From Bacteroidota bacterium (GTDB lineage: Bacteria; Bacteroidota; Ignavibacteria; Ignavibacteriales; Melioribacteraceae): DNA of 64,000 nt. Positions 7,095-14,985 of this stretch are shown here, in pieces. Each line of letters begins with the position of its first letter. Positions within the stretch are counted from its first letter, which is position 1. The DNA is taken from contig JAHISP010000084.1 in NCBI GenBank assembly GCA_018818165.1, positions 248,001 to 312,000 on the forward strand. The letters run 5' to 3'. The notes under the pieces are model-generated. The model did no database searches. It saw only the letters and a list, made by a program, of their open reading frames with translations, and had not been told where the DNA came from. A program made the position numbers and the translations under genes.

Positions 7095-9284
7095 ATGATT
7101 AAAATATATAAACTATTTGTTGTTGCATTGTTTTTTATGGCAATCTTAAGCTGTGGAAAAAGCGACAAAACCGAAGGAATCAACAAAATGAATAATGAAT
7201 TTAATAAAGCAAATCATTTAATAGATGAAAAATCACCATATCTTTTGCAACATGCTTATAATCCCGTGGATTGGTATCCTTGGGGCGAGGAAGCATTTGA
7301 TAAAGCACAAAGAGAAAACAAACCAATATTTTTATCAATTGGATACTCAACTTGCCATTGGTGTCATGTTATGGAACATGAATCATTTGAGGATAGCACA
7401 GTTGCTGCAGAAATGAATAAAACATTTGTTTCTATTAAAGTGGATAGAGAAGAGCGTCCAGATATTGATAATATTTATATGTCCGTTTGCCAAATGCTTA
7501 CTGGAAGCGGCGGCTGGCCTCTTACAATTATTATGACTCAAGATAAAAAGCCATTTTTCGCAGGCACATATTTTCCAAAAGAAACCCGTTTTGGAAGAAT
7601 TGGAATGATTGAGCTTACACAAAAGATTGCTGAAAGTTGGATTGTTGATAGAGACAAAATTAATTCCTCCGCTGAGCAAATTACTGCCGAGGTTCAAAAT
7701 CAGCAGAGTGATGTTGGTAATTCCAGAATCACAGAAGAAGCAACGCACAATGCTTATGAGCAATTTAAATTGCGCTTCGATTCTAATTTTGGAGGATTTG
7801 GCTCATCTCCCAAATTCCCTTCGCCACATAATTTAACTTTTTTGCTCCGCTATTGGAAACAAACTGGCGATAATAATGCACTAAATATGGTTGAAAAAAC
7901 TCTTAAATCAATGCGTTTGGGTGGAATTTTTGATCATGTGGGATTTGGTTTCCACCGCTATTCAACTGATAAGGAATGGTTTTTGCCTCATTTTGAAAAA
8001 ATGCTTTACGATCAAGCAATGCTTACTTCTGCTTACATAGAAACTTATCAGGCAACACAGAATATTGAATATGCAAATGTTGCTAAAGAAATAATTGAGT
8101 ATGTTTTAAGGGATATGACTTCGTCCGAAGGTGCCTTTTATTCTGCGGAAGATGCTGATAGTGAAGGAATTGAAGGCAAATTTTATGTTTGGAGTGTTGA
8201 CGAAATTAGATCTATTCTGGATGAAAAAGAAGCTCAATTATTTATCACAACATATAATTTTACACAAGATGGAAATTTTACCGAAGAGGCTTCCAAAAGC
8301 GAAACTGGACAAAATATTCCTCATCTAAAAAATGATTTAAGCACCGTTGCAAAAAAAATTGTATTAGATGAATCTGAATTAAAAAAACGATTAGAAAGCA
8401 TCCGCCAAAAGCTTTTTGATGCTCGTGAAAAAAGAGTTCATCCATACAAAGATGATAAAATTCTAACGGATTGGAATGGGCTTATGATTGCAGCACTTAC
8501 TAAAACTGCACGAGTTTTGGATAATAATAATTTCAAAAGTGCCGCTATAAAAGCGATGGAGTTTGTTTTAACAAAAATGAAAGATGATGATAGTAGATTG
8601 TTGCATCGCTACCGAGATGGTGAGTTTTCTATACAAGCAACTCTTGATGATTATGCTTTTGTAATATGGGGATTATTGGAATTATACGAAACAACTTTTG
8701 ATATTTATTATCTTAAAACAGCCGTTGAGTTACAAGAAGTCCAAAACAAATATTTTTGGGATGAAACAAATTTTGGATATTTCTTAACTGCGAGCGATGC
8801 CGAAAAGCTTTTAACAAGAAGCAAAGATATATATGATGGCGCAATTCCTTCTGGCAATTCTGTTTCGTTTAATAATTTATTAAAACTTGGAAAACTTACA
8901 GCAAATAGTAATAATGAAAATATGGCTTCACAAATGAGCATATCTTTTTCAAACAGCGTAAATCGTGCACCGAGTGGAACAACAATGATGTTGCAAGGAA
9001 TTAATTTTGCTCTTGGAAATTCTGCCGAGGTTATTGTAGTTGCTGAAGAAGAAAATAACGCTACTAAAGAAATTATTCAAAAGTTAAATCAATTATTCAT
9101 TCCAAATAAAGTTGTTCTGTTCAAAACAAAAAGTAACCAAACAGAACTGGCTGAAATTGCTCCATTCACAAAAGATTACGAAATTGAAGCTGGAGAGCCT
9201 TTAATTTACGTTTGTAAAAATTATAATTGCAATCTTCCAACAAGTGAAATAAAAACCGCTCTGGAAATGTTAAATTATAAGTAG
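7095..9284 (+). CDS. DUF255 / YyaL-type thioredoxin-domain lipoprotein
   Basis: 729 residues from the ATG at 7095. I chose this start because it gives a lipoprotein signal (hydrophobic [17 protein letters not shown], lipobox cysteine 20); the open frame extends 14 codons further upstream without support. Residues ~40-200 are the DUF255 thioredoxin-like domain: [20 protein letters not shown], the CHWC pair at 87-90, then DREERPDI and a GGWPLTI segment. The rest is the six-hairpin (alpha/alpha toroid) glycosidase-like domain usual in YyaL/SPATA20 proteins, with [14 protein letters not shown] and [17 protein letters not shown]. Family length is about 670-720, so it is complete. The biochemical role is not established; redox-linked sugar or protein processing is speculation. 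Most relatives are cytoplasmic, so export as a lipoprotein is notable. Confidence 0.88.
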   Translation: MIKIYKLFVVALFFMAILSCGKSDKTEGINKMNNEFNKANHLIDEKSPYLLQHAYNPVDWYPWGEEAFDKAQRENKPIFLSIGYSTCHWCHVMEHESFEDSTVAAEMNKTFVSIKVDREERPDIDNIYMSVCQMLTGSGGWPLTIIMTQDKKPFFAGTYFPKETRFGRIGMIELTQKIAESWIVDRDKINSSAEQITAEVQNQQSDVGNSRITEEATHNAYEQFKLRFDSNFGGFGSSPKFPSPHNLTFLLRYWKQTGDNNALNMVEKTLKSMRLGGIFDHVGFGFHRYSTDKEWFLPHFEKMLYDQAMLTSAYIETYQATQNIEYANVAKEIIEYVLRDMTSSEGAFYSAEDADSEGIEGKFYVWSVDEIRSILDEKEAQLFITTYNFTQDGNFTEEASKSETGQNIPHLKNDLSTVAKKIVLDESELKKRLESIRQKLFDAREKRVHPYKDDKILTDWNGLMIAALTKTARVLDNNNFKSAAIKAMEFVLTKMKDDDSRLLHRYRDGEFSIQATLDDYAFVIWGLLELYETTFDIYYLKTAVELQEVQNKYFWDETNFGYFLTASDAEKLLTRSKDIYDGAIPSGNSVSFNNLLKLGKLTANSNNENMASQMSISFSNSVNRAPSGTTMMLQGINFALGNSAEVIVVAEEENNATKEIIQKLNQLFIPNKVVLFKTKSNQTELAEIAPFTKDYEIEAGEPLIYVCKNYNCNLPTSEIKTALEMLNYK

Positions 9285-9417
9285 ATATTTTTATAAATCC
9301 TACTTTCTAAATATTGTGACCAATAAAAAGTTGTGTAAAAAAACAACTATTAGTTTTGGTTTTAAATCTTTACTTTTATTTCGAATATTATATATTAGAA
9401 ATAAAAATTATTGAAAT

Positions 9418-10245
9418 ATGCTAACAAAAGATAAATTACCACATATTATAAGTCTAGTTGACGATGAATCGGAAGAAGTTCGCGATTATGTGCTAAAGGA
9501 TTTGAACGATTACGGCACCGATTTAGAAAGTGATTTAGTAGAATTTTCCGATATACTCAATCGCAAAAATCTGCATGCAATAAAACCAATTATTGAAAAA
9601 AATCGCAGAGATTGGCTATTAGCGAACTGGAAAAATTGGTATACCGCTTTTTCTGAATTAGAAAAAATTGAAATTGCAATGAACATAATCTCCAAATTTC
9701 AGCTTGGAGTATTGCAGCCGTTTTCACTTAAATCAAAGCTTGATATAATTGCTGGAAATTTTTTGAACCTTTATCCATACGGTAATGAACTAGATCTTTC
9801 ATATTACCTTTTTCAAGTATTGGATTTAAAAGGCAATAAAGACGATTACTATAATCCTCTGAATTGCAATCTTTTTTATACATTTGAAAGTGGTTTAGCA
9901 CTTCCAATAACTCTTGTGTTAATTTATATTTTAGTAGCAGATCGTATTGGGCTAAGAGTTGTTGGGTGTAATTTTCCTGGTCACTTTTTAGCTAAAATTG
10001 ATATTGATGGTGAAATGCTATTAATTGACTGTTTCAACGAGGGTAGAATTGTATTTGAATCCGATTTGAACGAATTATCAGAAGAATCGCAGTTGGCACT
10101 AATTACAATTATTAATACTCCTCTTTCAGCTCGTTCTGTAATTAAGCGTGTATTAAGCAATTTAATAAATGCTTATAAAGAAAAAGGAGACGTTGTTCAT
10201 CAACAATTTTTTAAGGAGCTAATGCTCTCAACTCCTTTGCGATAA
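9418..10245 (+). CDS. SirB1-like transglutaminase-fold protein
   Basis: 275 residues, cytoplasmic. The middle and C-terminal half match the SirB1/YchA family (transglutaminase-like core plus TPR-like tail). The key pieces are YNPLNCNLFYTFESGLALPI, then TLVLIYILVADRIGLRVVG, and NFPGHFLAKIDIDGEMLLID. A residue pair equivalent to the transglutaminase Cys/His is seen as the Cys near VVGCNFPGHF and the His in it, but SirB1 proteins are thought not to be classical enzymes. The N-terminal 90 residues look like a HEAT-type helical repeat (VDDESEEVRDYVLKDLNDYG). There is no strong ribosome binding site before the ATG. The gene converges with the Sel1-repeat gene, with 22 bases between stops. Confidence 0.8.
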   Translation: MLTKDKLPHIISLVDDESEEVRDYVLKDLNDYGTDLESDLVEFSDILNRKNLHAIKPIIEKNRRDWLLANWKNWYTAFSELEKIEIAMNIISKFQLGVLQPFSLKSKLDIIAGNFLNLYPYGNELDLSYYLFQVLDLKGNKDDYYNPLNCNLFYTFESGLALPITLVLIYILVADRIGLRVVGCNFPGHFLAKIDIDGEMLLIDCFNEGRIVFESDLNELSEESQLALITIINTPLSARSVIKRVLSNLINAYKEKGDVVHQQFFKELMLSTPLR

Positions 10246-10267
10246 TCTAAACTTCTTATATTATTTT

Positions 10268-11833
10268 TTACTTTTCTTCATAAATATCAAATTCTGTATC
10301 ACTTGGACGAAGTTGGTCATACAATGAACTTAATGAATTAAATGCCGCTTGACTTCCCCTATGAGCAGCTCTACGATAATAATTTGCAGCTTCTGCTTTA
10401 TTCTGTTTTACATTTAATCCTTTTTCATAACAATAGGCAAGAGCAGCTTGTGCAGATACAGATCCTTCATCGGAAGCTTTTTCTAATATTTCAATATACT
10501 TTGAGTCCGAATCACCAAACTGTATTTTAGCAAATGCAATTCTAACTTTTGCTTCAACACTACCAAGTTCAGCAGCAATGTTCCAATATTCTATTGCTAA
10601 CTCTTTATCCTGCTTAACTAATGTTCCAGAATAATAACAAAGCCCTGTTTCAATTATTGAATAAATGTGTTTCTTTTCAACACCTTTTTTAAGCAATTCA
10701 AGTGCTTGTTCATCAGAAAGTTGATAATCGAGCCCAAGTGCTGTTAATCCTGCCCAAACGTAAGTAGCATCTGGATTTTCATTATCGGTTTCCTTTTTTA
10801 GCAAATCGAAAAATGATTTACTTTGACTCAATTTTATTAAATATTCTGCTGCCTTACGCGAACCTAGTCTGTATGCATGAATATAGTTTACAGCAGCTTT
10901 AATATTATTTTGGTCAACTATTACACCTTCTTGAAATGCACGTGCTGAAATTAAAAGTGCTTCAGGACTTCCTTTACTAACTGCATAATTAATAAGTCCT
11001 ATTCCTGAAGTATCGGAAGATTTAATTGAATCGGCAAATTTGTTAACGCCCAGCATTGCTTTTAGTTCTCTGTTATTTTTTTCTAAAATCATATTAAGGT
11101 ATTTACGAGTATCCTTTTTTGAAACCGTATCTTTTTCCAGATTTATAAAATCAAGTTCCCAATCCTTTCCCCAAACTGCTGTTTGCGAATTTGGTTCTAC
11201 GGAAGCAACCATTGCTGGCGAAGAAGAGTTAATTGTTTCATCACCTTCATGTGTTTTTTCAGGAAGTTCAATTCCCATTTTTTGAAATTCTTTAACAGTT
11301 TCCTTTGCTGGTTCAAAATTTTGATCGGCAGCTTTTTTTATCCAATAATATGCTTCTGTATAATTTCTATTAATAACTAAATTATCTGTTAAAAATATTC
11401 CATAAACAAATTGAGCCTCCGGCATTCCATTTTTTGCAGCAGCCTTAAAATAATTATATGCTTCAAACGGATTCCATTCAACACCGATACCATTGTTAAG
11501 CATAATAGCATAATTAAACCAAGCAACTGTTAAATTTCTTTTTACTGCCTGTTTAATAAAATGAATTGCGCGGGCTGTATCTTTAGGCATTCCTTGTCCA
11601 GTTAAATAACGTAACCCAAGTTCGTGTTGCGCAAATGGATCTCCACTATTAGCTTTATTTTGCAATATGTATGCTGTCATTAGTGGATATGTTTGATATT
11701 TAGGCATTAATAATGGATATGTGTGATTATAAGGCCATTTTTGCTTAATAGCTTTACTAATTGTAGTATCTTGGTTTTGTGCTGATACACTAGCAGAAAA
11801 AATAAAGATTAAAGATAAAAATATTATACGCAA
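10268..11833 (-). CDS. Secreted Sel1-repeat protein
   Basis: 521 residues from a TTG at 11833 preceded by AAGGA. This gives a clean signal peptide (RIIFLSLIFIFSASVSAQ). The frame is open to another TTG at 11896, but that start has no ribosome binding site. After the signal come Sel1-like (SLR) helical repeats of about 36 residues in two blocks, roughly residues 60-190 and 285-500. They carry the usual A...LG..Y..G.....D...A..W...AA..G pattern (for example AQHELGLRYLTGQGMPKD and AQAALAYCYEKGLNVKQNK). A non-repetitive linker lies between. Sel1 proteins are scaffolds for protein complexes; periplasmic location is inferred. It is followed in transcription by nothing on the same strand; upstream is the RsbW-like gene 78 bases away, possibly one operon. 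Confidence 0.82.
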   Translation of the reverse strand: MRIIFLSLIFIFSASVSAQNQDTTISKAIKQKWPYNHTYPLLMPKYQTYPLMTAYILQNKANSGDPFAQHELGLRYLTGQGMPKDTARAIHFIKQAVKRNLTVAWFNYAIMLNNGIGVEWNPFEAYNYFKAAAKNGMPEAQFVYGIFLTDNLVINRNYTEAYYWIKKAADQNFEPAKETVKEFQKMGIELPEKTHEGDETINSSSPAMVASVEPNSQTAVWGKDWELDFINLEKDTVSKKDTRKYLNMILEKNNRELKAMLGVNKFADSIKSSDTSGIGLINYAVSKGSPEALLISARAFQEGVIVDQNNIKAAVNYIHAYRLGSRKAAEYLIKLSQSKSFFDLLKKETDNENPDATYVWAGLTALGLDYQLSDEQALELLKKGVEKKHIYSIIETGLCYYSGTLVKQDKELAIEYWNIAAELGSVEAKVRIAFAKIQFGDSDSKYIEILEKASDEGSVSAQAALAYCYEKGLNVKQNKAEAANYYRRAAHRGSQAAFNSLSSLYDQLRPSDTEFDIYEEK

Positions 11834-11911
11834 AACTAATTCCTTGATAAATAAAAAAACCACTAGATATTTAATGATATAATTATCTATCCGCAAATTA
11901 TGATAGTGTAA

Positions 11912-12328
11912 TTATTTTAGCATTTTACAAAAAGAAGTTAAATTTACGCCATGGTTTGATGTGTATGAAATAGAATCCATAAGATTATCAATAATAAAAA
12001 GTCCCATTCCGCCTTCAGGTGCAGTTGATAAATCATCTGGGTCAAATTGAAGTTGAGGTTTATCAAAATTGGTTCTAGCTATTCCTGTTTCCAAAATACT
12101 GATTTCAACTTTTGATAGTGAAATGCTAACAATAATATCAATATTTTCACCAGCTTTTTCGAGGTAGGAATGCTCTATTGAATTGTTAAGCGCTTCCATT
12201 AAACATATAAGAATTGGGTCTATAATTTCCGAACCAATTCCTTCCTCAACCAAAAACATTTTAATTTTTCTTGATACTAGCGAAATGTTATGATACTCGC
12301 TGGTGATCGAAAATTTACTGATAGCCAT
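11912..12328 (-). CDS. RsbW/SpoIIAB-like anti-sigma kinase (HATPase_c_2)
   Basis: 138 residues, the normal size of the stand-alone ATPase. The N box is seen as LMEALNNSIEHSY, a G1-like segment as ILETGIARTNFD, and the G2-like box as GGMGLFIIDNLMDSISYTS. These define the GHKL fold of serine-protein kinases that bind sigma factors or anti-sigma antagonists. G1 is degenerate (ETGIA instead of D.G.G), so kinase activity may be altered. No anti-anti-sigma (STAS) gene or phosphatase lies next to it, so the partner is unknown. It shares strand with the Sel1 gene. The sigma factor controlled cannot be deduced. Confidence 0.8.
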   Translation of the reverse strand: MAISKFSITSEYHNISLVSRKIKMFLVEEGIGSEIIDPILICLMEALNNSIEHSYLEKAGENIDIIVSISLSKVEISILETGIARTNFDKPQLQFDPDDLSTAPEGGMGLFIIDNLMDSISYTSNHGVNLTSFCKMLK

Positions 12329-12503
12329 AATTCGATTATAATTTTTATTGAGTACTAAAATATAGATAATTGTTAATAGTTGAAAATATTAGTGAATATA
12401 TTTTAGGTCAAATGTACAAATTTCTCTACAGATTTAAATGGCATTAAAAATTTGAATAATTTAAAAATATTGTTTTAATGCCCAAAAATTACACTTTTCA
12501 TAA

Positions 12504-12519
12504 TGGCACTGTCTTTGAA
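12504..12519 (+). promoter_or_regulatory. Candidate sigma-54 -24/-12 promoter
   Basis: TGGCACTGTCTTTGAA: the TGGCA (-24) and TTGAA (-12) have exactly the six-base gap of sigma-54 promoters. The -12 box has GA instead of the usual GC, so this is one mismatch at an important position. Transcription would start near 12530, 20 bases before the ATG of the barrel gene, with GGAG in between. Confidence 0.4.
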
Positions 12520-12549
12520 TAGAAAGCGGACAACAAAAATGGAGTGAAA

Positions 12550-13188
12550 ATGAAAAAATTATTACTACTTATCTTTTTAGTTCCAATATTATTATTTGGG
12601 CAACACAATGGAGCTGCAATTAATTTTGGTTATTTTAATCCTTCCGCAACTGATGGTGGATTTATGCTTGGGTACAAAGGTGAAAAATTTGTTGATAGAA
12701 ATCTTAGTCTTGGTTGGAGTGTTGGTTGGTTTCACAAGCAATATGTTGACCAAGTTTTGCTTAGTGAAGCTGAAAAATATTATGGCGTTCTTGATGGCTC
12801 AATAACTGAGAAAAAGGCTACTTCAAACATGCATTCGGTTCCTATTATGGCTTCACTTACATCCTATTTTCCGTTATTGCCAATTGTAGATGCATTTGTA
12901 ACCGGAAGTCTCGGTTTTGAAGGTCTTTTAATTTCATACAATAATCTTCAAAACGAAAATGACAATGAATTGAAAACCGCTTGGGATTTTGCTTGGGAAA
13001 TAGGTACTGGAATTTCTTATAAGTTAGGAAACCGATCTGATTTTTATGGTGAAATTTCTTATCACAATTCTAACCCAAGTTGGAATTTCAAAGTAAATGA
13101 TCCAAATACTGGGGTGTCTAAATCTTTAGAACAATCATTTGACATGAGTGGTGTTGCAGTAAAATTTGGATTCAAATTTCTTTGGTAA
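12550..13188 (+). CDS. Outer membrane beta-barrel protein, ~212 aa
   Basis: I place the start at the ATG at 12550 (GGAG at 12541); a GTG two codons earlier is possible. A signal peptide (KKLLLLIFLVPILLFGQ) is followed by alternating amphipathic strands with glycine and aromatic residues (AAINFGYFNPSATDGGFMLG, LSLGWSVGWFHKQY, SDFYGEISYHNSN). It ends in an aromatic C-terminus, VAVKFGFKFLW. This is the pattern of an eight- to ten-stranded OMP beta-barrel (OmpW/outer membrane beta-barrel domain type). Precise function is unknown. A candidate sigma-54 promoter lies upstream and the nested repeat stack begins four bases after the stop. Confidence 0.75.
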   Translation: MKKLLLLIFLVPILLFGQHNGAAINFGYFNPSATDGGFMLGYKGEKFVDRNLSLGWSVGWFHKQYVDQVLLSEAEKYYGVLDGSITEKKATSNMHSVPIMASLTSYFPLLPIVDAFVTGSLGFEGLLISYNNLQNENDNELKTAWDFAWEIGTGISYKLGNRSDFYGEISYHNSNPSWNFKVNDPNTGVSKSLEQSFDMSGVAVKFGFKFLW

Positions 13189-13191
13189 TAT

Positions 13192-13562
13192 TGCCTTATA
13201 ACCCAATGTTGTCAACTTAAGAAAATAAATGTGGCTAAAGCCATTATAATTTTTGTTTTTCTAAAATCCGTTTACTAAAGAGGCTGTGTGAAAAATAAAG
13301 AACTCACCCTAAATCCCTCTCTTAAAAAGAGAGGGACTTTTAAAAAACTGTGAAAAACAATGATTTTCCACCCCTTCTCTTTATAAGAGAAGGGGCCGGG
13401 GGATGAGTTCTAGTGCTTGACTTAAAATTATCACACAGCCTCTAAAGTAAACGGCAATTACCGTCGCTTTTAAGCGACTGGATAAAAATAAATAGAGAGA
13501 AAATGGCTTTAGCCACATTTGAAATGATGAATAGTCTTAAGTTGACAGCACTGCCTTATAAC
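13192..13562. repeat. Nested stack of palindromic repeats with flanking 11-bp direct repeat
   Basis: TGCCTTATAAC occurs at 13192-13202 and 13552-13562. Inside are TGTTGTCAACTTAAG (13207-13221) and its complement (13536-13550, 14 of 15). Then AAATGTGGCTAAAGCCATT (13227-13245) pairs perfectly with 13502-13520. CCGTTTAC/GTAAACGG comes next. Within that is a unit with 12-bp ends GAGGCTGTGTGA (13280-13291) and TCACACAGCCTC (13431-13442), flanked on both sides by TAAA. The innermost part has AACTCA..CC / GG..TGAGTT arms around two hairpins (CCTCTC.../GAGAGG and CCCCTTCTC/GAGAAGGGG). A further hairpin, GTCGCTTTTAAGCGAC, lies at 13463-13478. No coding region. Confidence 0.85.
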
Positions 13563-13701
13563 TAGAGGGCTATCCGACACCGTGTACAATTATTGTGGGA
13601 ATTTGAAATGTGAGTTTCCACAATAATTTTTATTCAAAACAATAATCCCAGCATTTTATTATATTCCTCAATAAGAATTTAAAAAACAGAAAGGATATTT
13701 T

Positions 13702-14071
13702 ATGAAATATTTTATTATCATCTCATTATTTGTAAGCACTTTTATTTGTGCACAAGATATGGACAATATGAGAGAGTATTATTTTGTTGAATTATTACGA
13801 ATTCCAAATAGAGCAGTTCTTGATAGCACAACAATTGCAAATATTCAAACTGCTCATTTAAATAATATTGATAGTTTATATAAAGCTGGAAAACTTGTTC
13901 TTGCTGGTCCTTGGCGATAATAAAGGTGGTGGAATTTTTATTCTTAAAGCAAGTTCGTTGGAGGAAGCGACACAAATGTGCGAATCTGACCCAGCAATAA
14001 AAAATAAACGACTTAATTACACAATTAGACCTTGGTGGACCGATAAAACTTCGTTTACTGCTGAAAAATAA
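13702..14071 (+). pseudogene. YCII-domain exported protein, frameshifted
   Basis: Frame 1 (13702-13920) gives a signal peptide (KYFIIISLFVSTFICAQ) and the first half of a YCII domain up to LVLAGPW, then stops. A second frame continues from 13913 with GDNKGGGIFILKASSLEEAT, then DPAIKNKRLNYTIRPWW, and stops at 14071. The family motif at the junction is GPF.D..GG, so a Phe codon has lost two bases (or gained one) near 13912. Repaired, the protein would be about 122 residues, a normal exported YCII protein. YCII domains have a catalytic-looking His/Asp pair; a specific reaction is not known. The frameshift may be real or a sequencing error in the GGTCCTTGG context. A GAAAGGA ribosome binding site precedes the ATG. 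Confidence 0.75.
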
Positions 14072-14076
14072 TATTG

Positions 14077-14916
14077 CTATTTTTTTAATTCAAAATCAAT
14101 TGCCACAGGCATATGGTCTGAAGGATATTTTGAATCAATTTGTTCATCAATTATTGAGTGGTTAATTACTTTAATTTTATCAGAAACAAAGATGTAATCA
14201 ATTTTATCCCCAGATGTAATATTATTGTCAAATCCATTAAAAGTAATATTTGTTCCATAATTATTAGCAGTTTCAAATTGTGCATCTTTCAGCAAACCTG
14301 AATTAACCAAGGTTTTATAGCCTTCAAATTCAGACGTAAAATTAAAATCACCCAAAAGAATAATTGGTAGATTTATACTTAATTCCTCAATTTTGATTAA
14401 CAGCAACTTTACACTTTCATTACGAGCGACAATGCCTTCGTTATCTAAATGTGTGTTCATTACAAAGAGTGAATCCTTCAATTTTTTATCAATAATAATT
14501 GCCCAAGTTGCAACTCGTTTATAACTAGCATCCCACCCAAAAGATGAAGTATCTGGAGTTTCTGATAGCCAAAATGTTCCATTATTTAAAATGTTGTATC
14601 TATCTGAAACATATAACGTACTAAATTCACCTTCTTTAATGCCATCATCTCTTCCAACGCCAATTTGCTTATAATTAGTAAATTTCTCTGATAAAAATTC
14701 TACTTGTGATAGAAGTGCTTCTTGTACACCAAAAATATCTGGGTTTTGATTCAACATCACTTTTGCCAAATTTTCTTTTCTTAAATCCCATTCTTCACCG
14801 GGATTATTATTGGCATAACGAATATTATATGTCATAATACTTTTGCTATTGTTCTGAGCGGTTGAAAATGACATGGATGCCAAAACAAACAGGATTATAT
14901 ATCTAATTTTATGCAT
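14077..14916 (-). CDS. Secreted endonuclease/exonuclease/phosphatase-family protein
   Basis: 279 residues with signal peptide (about 1-20, ending SFSTAQ). All landmark motifs of the EEP (exonuclease III/DNase I/inositol phosphatase) fold are visible. They are SIMTYNIRYANNN, the metal-binding Glu in IFGVQEALLSQ, the NTHLDNEG His/Asp, LLGDFNFTS, and the terminal catalytic SDHMPVAIDF. Family relatives of this size in related bacteria are annotated as metal-dependent hydrolases or sphingomyelinase-like; the substrate could be a phosphodiester in a lipid head group or nucleic acid. It sits directly downstream of the secreted GDPD gene, which also cleaves phosphodiesters, so joint scavenging of phosphate or head groups is plausible. 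A terminator hairpin between the two suggests separate transcription. Confidence 0.85.
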   Translation of the reverse strand: MHKIRYIILFVLASMSFSTAQNNSKSIMTYNIRYANNNPGEEWDLRKENLAKVMLNQNPDIFGVQEALLSQVEFLSEKFTNYKQIGVGRDDGIKEGEFSTLYVSDRYNILNNGTFWLSETPDTSSFGWDASYKRVATWAIIIDKKLKDSLFVMNTHLDNEGIVARNESVKLLLIKIEELSINLPIILLGDFNFTSEFEGYKTLVNSGLLKDAQFETANNYGTNITFNGFDNNITSGDKIDYIFVSDKIKVINHSIIDEQIDSKYPSDHMPVAIDFELKK

Positions 14917-14941
14917 TTATTCCCAAAATATTATTGTTAAA

Positions 14942-14973
14942 AAAAGGGAGCCAGAAATTACCGACTCCCTTTT
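14942..14973 (-). terminator. Rho-independent terminator after the GDPD gene
   Basis: On the minus strand AAAAGGGAG and CTCCCTTTT form a nine-pair stem around a 14-base loop, followed by a run of seven T. It lies 13 bases past the stop of the GDPD/LamG gene. Confidence 0.8.
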
Positions 14974-14985
14974 ATAATTGCTTGA

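Noticed and set aside
13268-13454. Complete insertion sequence with GAGGCTGTGTGA ends
   Set aside because: Only about 160 bases between the ends and no transposase frame; it can only be a non-autonomous derivative or unrelated repeat.
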